Below are positions 1 to 3,716 of a stretch of 5,510 nt of DNA, piece by piece (within the stretch, counting starts at the first letter, position 1; each line of letters starts with the position of its first letter). Made by a program: the position numbers and the translations under genes. The stretch is from Phycisphaerae bacterium (GTDB lineage: Bacteria > Planctomycetota > Phycisphaerae > Phycisphaerales > SM1A02): contig NYSW01000003.1 of assembly GCA_002683195.1 (NCBI GenBank), positions 51,458 through 56,967 on the forward strand, read 5' to 3'. A model generated the notes under the pieces. It was not told the origin of the DNA. It was given only the letters and a program-made list of their open reading frames with translations, and ran no database searches.

Positions 1-2
1 GA

Positions 3-30
3 TCGAGCCGCACCTTCCTCCGCGGCTTGA
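3..30 (+). terminator. Edge hairpin, candidate terminator of an upstream gene
   Basis: Bases 3-11 (TCGAGCCGC) pair with 22-30 (GCGGCTTGA), giving nine base pairs including one G-U around a ten-base pyrimidine-rich loop. It lies upstream of the rpsD promoter, where a terminator of a preceding plus-strand gene would sit. No U-tract follows on the plus strand, so intrinsic termination is uncertain. One frame is open from the window start to a TGA at 28-30 and could be the last residues of a truncated upstream gene, but ten codons are too few to identify anything. Confidence 0.35.
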
Positions 31-61
31 ACCCAACCCACCGATCACATGCTTTAGACCC

Positions 62-90
62 TTGACGCTTGAGCGGCGGGGTGGTCTACT
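62..90 (+). promoter_or_regulatory. Sigma70-type promoter of rpsD
   Basis: A -35 box TTGACG (62-67, five of six to TTGACA) is separated by exactly 17 bases from a -10 box TCTACT (85-90, four of six to TATAAT). A TGN extended -10 element (TGG, 82-84) sits directly before the -10 box. Start of transcription is expected near 96-98, which gives rpsD a leader of about 133 bases. The call rests on motif quality, correct spacing and position ahead of a highly expressed gene. No other comparably good promoter was seen in the window. Confidence 0.72.
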
Positions 91-99
91 AACCGATTC

Positions 100-130
100 C
101 CACCGGAAACCCATCCTGGGTTGAAGGTGG
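100..130 (+). promoter_or_regulatory. rpsD leader hairpin with a purine-rich internal loop
   Basis: In the RNA, CCACC (100-104) pairs with GGTGG (126-130), and AACCCA (108-113) pairs with TGGGTT (117-122) around the loop TCC. Between the two stems GGA (105-107) faces GAA (123-125), a symmetric 3x3 loop that can form consecutive G-A, G-A and A-G pairs. The hairpin would begin only a few bases after the predicted transcription start. S4 represses its own synthesis by binding structured mRNA in both Escherichia coli and Bacillus subtilis, so a similar role here is possible. That role is inference: the fold does not resemble the known S4 mRNA pseudoknots in any way I can show. An alternative role is a 5' stabilising stem-loop. 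The 3' arm also contains an SD-like AGGTGG, which would be masked by pairing. Confidence 0.5.
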
Positions 131-229
131 ATCGTGCGTGGTCGTGATCGAAACGGCCCGCTCAGTCTCTTCCTACGGACTTCGTCCCCCCAAACTCGGG
201 ACGCCGTCCACACCCTGCCGGACGCTCGA

Positions 230-829
230 ATGGCCCGCTACCTCGGCCCGAAGGTCAAGCTCTCACGTCGCGTTGGTGTCCCGATCGCGGACATCCCGAA
301 GCACACTTCCAAGCGGCAGCTGAACCCCCCGGGGCAGCACGGCTTCCGCGGTCGTCGTCCCAAGGACTACGGCATCCGCAAGGATGAGAAGCAGAAGCTT
401 CGCTATCACTACAACGTGATGGAAAAGCAATTCCGTCGCTACGTCGACGAAGCCACTCGTCGACCGGGTAACACCGGGGAACTGCTCCTGCAGCTTCTCG
501 AATGTCGCCTCGACAACATGCTCCGTCGTGCGGGTCTCACCCGAACGGTCTGGGCTGCCCGCCAGATGGTCACCCACGGCCACGTCCTGGTGAACGGCAA
601 GAAGGTCGACCGTCCGAGCTTCGCGGTGAAGGTCGGAGACGAGATCACGCTTCGGGACAAGATCCACACGCTCGCTCGCGAGAACATGGAATCCCTGGCT
701 GGTCACGTGGTTCCCGGCTGGCTCTCAGTCAACCCGGCAGAGCTCACCACCAAGGTGGTCGCGCACCCGACATCCGACCAGATCCCCTTCGACGTCAACA
801 CCAATCTGATCGTCGAGTTCTACCGCTGA
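230..829 (+). CDS. rpsD: Small ribosomal subunit protein uS4
   Basis: A complete 199-residue S4, close to the usual length of about 200-206. S4 is a primary 16S rRNA-binding protein that nucleates assembly of the 30S body. The N-terminal domain starts with MARYLGPK, followed by NPPGQHG at about 32-38 and EKQKLRYHYNVMEKQFRRY at about 53-71. The S4 RNA-binding domain covers roughly 92-155, with RLDNMLRRAG and ARQMVTHGHVLVNGKKV. The C-terminus IVEFYR is typical. The N-terminal zinc cysteines found in some S4 proteins are absent, so this is the cysteine-free type. The ATG at 230 was chosen because the S4 family begins at MARY. The frame stays open back to a GTG at 134, but that extension has no S4 character. 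Only a weak GGA (220-222) precedes the ATG. rpsK, rpsM and rpoA are not adjacent, so this is not the classical alpha operon. Confidence 0.97.
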   Translation: MARYLGPKVKLSRRVGVPIADIPKHTSKRQLNPPGQHGFRGRRPKDYGIRKDEKQKLRYHYNVMEKQFRRYVDEATRRPGNTGELLLQLLECRLDNMLRRAGLTRTVWAARQMVTHGHVLVNGKKVDRPSFAVKVGDEITLRDKIHTLARENMESLAGHVVPGWLSVNPAELTTKVVAHPTSDQIPFDVNTNLIVEFYR

Positions 830-839
830 TCCCGTCGAC

Positions 840-856
840 CGCCGCCACTGGCGGCG
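840..856 (+). terminator. GC hairpin just after rpsD, candidate terminator or 3' stem
   Basis: CGCCGCC (840-846) pairs perfectly with GGCGGCG (850-856) around the triloop ACT, starting 11 bases after the rpsD stop codon. The only T-rich run, AATTTT (868-873), comes 11 bases downstream rather than directly at the stem base, so it is not a textbook intrinsic terminator. It may terminate partially or protect the rpsD mRNA 3' end. If it terminates, the 990-2942 gene needs its own promoter, and I see no good one. Confidence 0.4.
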
Positions 857-873
857 ACTCGCGGCCCAATTTT

Positions 874-940
874 CACGGGTCGTCTCGTCCCCCCCAACCG
901 AGGCTCCGGCCTTTCCCGGGGTTCAACGAGACGGCCCGTG
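874..940 (+). repeat. 15-bp inverted repeat between rpsD and the PpiD-like gene
   Basis: CACGGGTCGTCTCGT (874-888) is complementary over all 15 positions to ACGAGACGGCCCGTG (926-940). Fourteen are Watson-Crick pairs and one is a T-G mismatch that becomes a U-G wobble in plus-strand RNA. The 37-base loop begins with seven Cs and contains a small inner hairpin, AGGC (901-904) with GCCT (909-912) around TCCG. It ends 49 bases before the downstream ATG. The wobble fits an RNA structure on the plus strand. Possible roles are an intercistronic processing or stability element, an attenuator, or a protein-binding site. Confidence 0.7.
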
Positions 941-989
941 TCTCGCATCCAGCCCCGCCGACTTTCAACGACCGCCGAGTACCTACACC

Positions 990-2942
990 ATGTTCAAGTT
1001 CCTGCGCAAGTACGACAAGTGGATCCTCGCGATCGGTGGCTCCCTGCTGCTGATCACCTTCCTCGTGCCGCAGGCGATCCAAGGGCTCTCGCAGTACAGC
1101 GCCCAGACCGGCGCCACCTGGGCCACCGTGGGCGCGCCCCCGGCGACCCTGACTGCCGGCGAGGCGGACTTCTTCCGACGGCAGGTCCGGCTGATCGACA
1201 GCCTCGGTCCCCAGAACATGCTGAACCGAATCGGTGCCGGCAGCGATCCCGCTCACTGGTTCCTCCTGCTCCGTGAAGCCGAAGCGGCCGGACTGATCGG
1301 GGGACCGGGCTCCGGCCTCATCTTCGCCCAGCAGCTGGCCACCAACAGCGGCGAAGGCATCACCCCGGAGCAGGTGGTCGTTCTGCTCGGGGGCCAGGCC
1401 GGCCTCAGCTACCCGCAGACCCTCGAGACGCTGGCTCAGATCCAGGGCGTCGGACGACTCATCTCCCTGGTCTCCAGCGCCGGTCGCTTCAGCGACACCC
1501 GGCTTCGAGGCACCGCGGCCCGCAAGTCGCTCGGCGTCGCCGCAGACGTCGTCGTGCTGGACGCCCGAACCCTCGAGTCGATTCCCGTGACGAAGGCGGA
1601 CGAGGAAGCCCTCGTGGCCCAGCTCACCAGTCACGGCGAGTCGCTCGCCGGCGAAGGCGATCAGGGCTTCGGGTATCGCATTCCGGATCGATTCAAGATC
1701 GAGTGGATGTCGATTCCCCGCAGTGAAATCGTGGCTTCGATGGACGACGATCCCGGCCTCGGCCCGATCGAACTCCGCAAGGCCTACCAGCGGAACCCGG
1801 AACGGTTCGGCGGCGGCTCGATCTCGACCGGATCCACCTCGGGCACCTTCGCCACCCGAGCCGACAAGGTTCGGGAGTTGATCCTGGCGGACCTCGTGGA
1901 CGCGCGGATGCAGGCCATCGCGAAATTCGCCGATGACCGCCTCCAATTTCCGCGACGAAGTCTCGACCGTCGAGGTCTGCATTTCGAACTTCCTGAAGAC
2001 TGGTCGACCCGACGGCTCGCCTTGAGCACGCTCGCGACGGACATCGGCGAAGAATTCGACATCCCGGCTCCGGCCGTCCAGCAGTCTTCCGAGGAATGGC
2101 TGATCGCGGAGGACCTTCGAGATGCCGATCGCTTCGGACTCCTCTCCAACGCAAGCACCGAACTTTTCGGCCGCACACGTACCACCACCGCTGATCTGAT
2201 TCCCGCCCTGAAGGAATTCGGCGGTAGCGACACGATTCCGGTCCAGGCCTTCGTTTCACTACCCTCGCTCAACACACCCGAAGGCGATCTGGTCATCACC
2301 CGGATCACCGAAGTCGATCCGTCCCACGCCCCCACCGACCTCGAAGAAGTCCGGGACGAGGTGACCGCGGATCTGGACGCCATTCTGCGTTACGAAACCC
2401 TGGTGCAGAGCATGCCCGAGATCATCGGTACCGCTCGAACCGAAGGCATCCGAGCCGTGGCCAACACCTATGGCGCACCAGTGGAATTCGCCGCCGACAT
2501 CCGAGAAGCGAATCTGGAATTCCTCCTGCAGTACGGCATCACGATGAACTCCTCGATCCCCGGCATCGGCAACGACGCGGAAGCGATCGCCGAAGTCGTG
2601 AACCGAGCGATCTTCCTGGATCCGACCCGCCCGGTCGCGGACCAGCCGATCGAAGATCGGGTCTTCGCGATCGAGCTTCCCGAACGCCTTGCCGTACTGG
2701 TGGTTTCGGTTGAAACCCTCAGCCCTCTGACCCAGGAGACCTGGGCCCGACTGGCCACCAACCCCGCCCCGTTGCAAACGGCACTCTCCCGCGACCTCGC
2801 ACCGTTCGATCCCGCGGAGGTCTTCGGACTCGAAGCCCTCTCCGCTCGGCATGCCTTCGAGCTTTCGCGGGTTTCGGACTCCGACGAGGACGAGGAATTC
2901 GAAATCGAGGACTCGACCGGACCGGTCGAATCCACCGGCTGA
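990..2942 (+). CDS. Membrane-anchored PpiD/SurA-like foldase-type protein lacking a clear parvulin domain
   Basis: A 650-residue protein. A short basic N-terminus (MFKFLRKYDK) precedes one hydrophobic segment at about 11-27, which predicts an N-in anchor with the rest in the periplasm. It contains no cysteine. The layout recalls PpiD/SurA-type chaperones: a helical N-terminal part, YRIPDRFKIEWMSIP (229-243) in the style of the segment preceding a parvulin domain, and VITRITEVDPSHAPTDLEEVRDEV (435-458) in the style of the segment following one. Residues 262-430 between them lack the GGxLG-type core and conserved histidines, so isomerase activity is doubtful. The tail at 629-641 is strongly acidic. 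Family knowledge suggests a role in folding exported proteins; that is inference. The ATG at 990 is chosen because the anchor begins there; no SD is seen. It could also be a lineage-specific envelope protein of unknown job. The reading frame is certain, the function is not. Confidence 0.72.
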   Translation: MFKFLRKYDKWILAIGGSLLLITFLVPQAIQGLSQYSAQTGATWATVGAPPATLTAGEADFFRRQVRLIDSLGPQNMLNRIGAGSDPAHWFLLLREAEAAGLIGGPGSGLIFAQQLATNSGEGITPEQVVVLLGGQAGLSYPQTLETLAQIQGVGRLISLVSSAGRFSDTRLRGTAARKSLGVAADVVVLDARTLESIPVTKADEEALVAQLTSHGESLAGEGDQGFGYRIPDRFKIEWMSIPRSEIVASMDDDPGLGPIELRKAYQRNPERFGGGSISTGSTSGTFATRADKVRELILADLVDARMQAIAKFADDRLQFPRRSLDRRGLHFELPEDWSTRRLALSTLATDIGEEFDIPAPAVQQSSEEWLIAEDLRDADRFGLLSNASTELFGRTRTTTADLIPALKEFGGSDTIPVQAFVSLPSLNTPEGDLVITRITEVDPSHAPTDLEEVRDEVTADLDAILRYETLVQSMPEIIGTARTEGIRAVANTYGAPVEFAADIREANLEFLLQYGITMNSSIPGIGNDAEAIAEVVNRAIFLDPTRPVADQPIEDRVFAIELPERLAVLVVSVETLSPLTQETWARLATNPAPLQTALSRDLAPFDPAEVFGLEALSARHAFELSRVSDSDEDEEFEIEDSTGPVESTG

Positions 2943-2977
2943 GTTCGCCCTCCTCACTTGACGACGCCCCCCGAAAC

Positions 2978-2981
2978 GGAG
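2978..2981 (+). promoter_or_regulatory. Shine-Dalgarno GGAG deciding the metG-beta start
   Basis: GGAG lies six bases before the GTG at 2988, which is ideal spacing. The frame also opens earlier with a TTG at 2958, but nothing SD-like precedes that codon at useful distance and the ten added residues are outside the conserved domain. The GTG is therefore preferred. It is the clearest Shine-Dalgarno among the three plus-strand genes. Confidence 0.65.
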
Positions 2982-2987
2982 ACCTTC

Positions 2988-3383
2988 GTGAGCACCCCCG
3001 AGGCCCTGCCCAACATCGACTTCGATCATTTCTCGAAGCTTGACCTGCGAGTCGCAACCGTGAAAGCCTGCGAAGCGCACCCCAACGCCGACAAGCTCCT
3101 GAAGGTCACCCTCGACGACGGCACCCCTGAAGGTCGCCAGGTCTGTGCCGGTGTGAAGGCCTGGTACGAGCCAGAAAGCCTGGTCGGCAAGCAAGTGGTC
3201 ATCGTGGCGAACCTTGAGCCACGCAAGCTCCGAGGCGAAATCAGCCAGGGCATGATCCTCGCCGCCAGCGATCTGAAAGCCGAGCCGGCGGCCGACGCCG
3301 AAGGCAAGCCCGGGCCCGAGGAACGCGACGTTGTGGTGGTGACCATCGACAAGCCCGTGACCCCCGGATCCCGCGTGAGCTGA
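2988..3383 (+). CDS. Stand-alone MetRS beta-type tRNA-binding protein (OB fold, Trbp111 family)
   Basis: A 131-residue protein consisting almost wholly of the EMAPII/MetG C-terminal type tRNA-binding OB fold. Diagnostic segments are FSKLDLRVATV (15-25), HPNADKLLKV (31-40), QVCAGVKAWYEPESLVGKQV (51-70), ANLEPRKLRGE (74-84) and SQGMILAAS (86-94). In many bacteria this domain is fused to the C-terminus of methionyl-tRNA synthetase, where it increases tRNA affinity. Elsewhere it exists separately, as MetRS beta subunit or Trbp111. No synthetase catalytic domain is adjacent, so the MetRS partner must lie elsewhere. HPNADKLL and the GMxLAA ending fit MetG-beta better than the export-related CsaA. 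A flexible, charged linker (about 96-112) precedes a last strand DVVVVTID. The gene starts 45 bases after the PpiD-like gene and may be cotranscribed with it. Confidence 0.9.
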   Translation: MSTPEALPNIDFDHFSKLDLRVATVKACEAHPNADKLLKVTLDDGTPEGRQVCAGVKAWYEPESLVGKQVVIVANLEPRKLRGEISQGMILAASDLKAEPAADAEGKPGPEERDVVVVTIDKPVTPGSRVS

Positions 3384-3460
3384 GTCCCGGTCCGTGCGGT
3401 GAACAACCGGAAGACCATCCAAGAACGAATCTCGAACGCCCGAGCCGTCGGAACCCATCC

Positions 3461-3508
3461 GACCGCCCGGGCTTTCGATCGCCCGAACTTTTGACCGCCC
3501 GAGCTTCA
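3461..3508 (+). repeat. Degenerate 16-base tandem repeat, three units
   Basis: Three adjacent 16-base units start at 3461 (GACCGCCCGGGCTTTC), 3477 (GATCGCCCGAACTTTT) and 3493 (GACCGCCCGAGCTTCA). Units 1 and 3 differ at three positions and units 1 and 2 at four; all share the core CGCCCG. A fourth related copy, GAACGCCCGAGCCGTC, lies upstream at 3434-3449, 11 bases before the array. The period of 16 is not a multiple of three, which agrees with non-coding sequence. The array starts 77 bases after the metG-beta stop. Confidence 0.6.
3468..3492 (+). terminator. Weak terminator-like hairpin after metG-beta
   Basis: CGGGC (3468-3472) pairs with GCCCG (3481-3485) around an eight-base loop and is followed by AACTTTT (3486-3492). 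CGGGC can instead pair with an upstream GCCCG (3438-3442), supported by an inner GTCGG/CCGAC stem (3447-3451 with 3459-3463), and is then followed by TTT. Either fold could end the plus-strand transcript. The first has only five pairs, so the call is tentative. Confidence 0.35.
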
Positions 3509-3526
3509 GACCTCGCGGATCCCACG

Positions 3527-3538
3527 GTGACTGGTCAC
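3527..3538. repeat. Small perfect palindrome GTGACTGGTCAC
   Basis: GTGAC (3527-3531) and GTCAC (3534-3538) are exact inverted copies separated by TG. The two-base spacer is too tight for a full RNA hairpin, although a four-pair stem with a CTGG loop remains possible. The shape fits a dimeric DNA-binding site, but no promoter lies beside it. Confidence 0.35.
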
Positions 3539-3579
3539 GGAACGATATTCGAAATGTTCGGTGTCACACGACTTCGGGC

Positions 3580-3626
3580 CGTGGCTACGAAAGGTGGAAG
3601 GTCTTTCCACCACCTTCCATGCCACG
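3580..3626 (+). repeat. Nested hairpin with three competing inner stems
   Basis: An outer stem CGTGGC (3580-3585) with GCCACG (3621-3626) encloses a segment that can pair in three mutually exclusive ways, each with seven perfect pairs: 3591-3597 with 3610-3616, 3593-3599 with 3605-3611, or 3596-3602 with 3612-3618. This results from overlapping AAGGTGG and GGAAGGT elements facing their complements. No U-tract follows on the plus strand, so it does not look like a plain terminator. Confidence 0.55.
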
Positions 3627-3677
3627 TTCCTTCCGGGGGAACCGAAAAGTCGGGACGTCCACCCGTCCTCCGACTCG

Positions 3678-3707
3678 TCACCCCCGGGCCTTCCGGCTCG
3701 GGGGTGA
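3678..3707. terminator. Strong hairpin between converging genes, likely bidirectional terminator
   Basis: TCACCCCCGGGCC (3678-3690) pairs with GGCTCGGGGGTGA (3695-3707) around a TTCC loop. Read on the plus strand all 13 pairs form, one of them a G-U, and TCTTTCC follows. Read on the minus strand the hairpin starts nine bases after the ileS stop, has one A-C mismatch and a GGAA loop, which is of the stable GNRA type, but no U-tract follows. It most probably ends ileS transcription and may also stop plus-strand read-through. Confidence 0.65.
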
Positions 3708-3716
3708 TCTTTCCAT

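Larger units (their letters stand above)
3384..3716. other. Structured convergent intergenic region without a credible gene
   Basis: This 333-base stretch separates two converging genes. Open frames crossing it (for example minus strand 3506-3745 and plus strand 3491-3943) show no recognisable protein, overlap the ileS coding region, and look like GC-rich chance frames. What it does hold is a 16-base tandem repeat (3461-3508), a small terminator-like hairpin (3468-3492), the palindromes GTGACTGGTCAC (3527-3538) and GTGTCACAC (3561-3569), a nested hairpin (3580-3626) and a strong hairpin at 3678-3707. The segment around 3541-3560 is noticeably more AT-rich than its surroundings. A small RNA is possible, but no clear promoter is visible. 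Confidence 0.6.

Noticed and set aside
12..21. Minus-strand GGAGGAAGG near the left edge as a ribosome binding site for a divergent gene
   Set aside because: The only start codon visible nearby, a GTG at 13-11, is about three bases from GGAGG and the frame leaves the window after a few codons. The sequence is also the loop of the edge hairpin.
941..989. A separate promoter for the PpiD-like gene
   Set aside because: No -35/-10 pair with acceptable spacing was found between the inverted repeat and the ATG; TACCTA near 980 has no partner box.
873..1982. Long minus-strand open frame of 369 codons opposite the PpiD-like gene
   Set aside because: Its translation has no recognisable domain and biased composition rich in G, R, E and D. 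The plus strand has a coherent anchored protein here, so this is a GC-rich shadow frame.
2988..3383. CsaA-type export chaperone instead of MetG-beta, suggested by the neighbouring foldase-like gene
   Set aside because: HPNADKLL, NLEPRKLRGE and GMILAAS match the MetG C-terminal/Trbp111 branch rather than CsaA.
2259..3458. Minus-strand open frame of 399 codons spanning metG-beta and the end of the PpiD-like gene
   Set aside because: It runs antisense through the well-conserved MetG-beta domain and shows no family resemblance, so it is a chance frame.
3491..3549. Promoter using TTGACC (3491-3496) or GATATT (3544-3549) for a small RNA
   Set aside because: TTGACC has no -10 box 16-18 bases downstream, and GATATT has no -35 box at the correct distance upstream.
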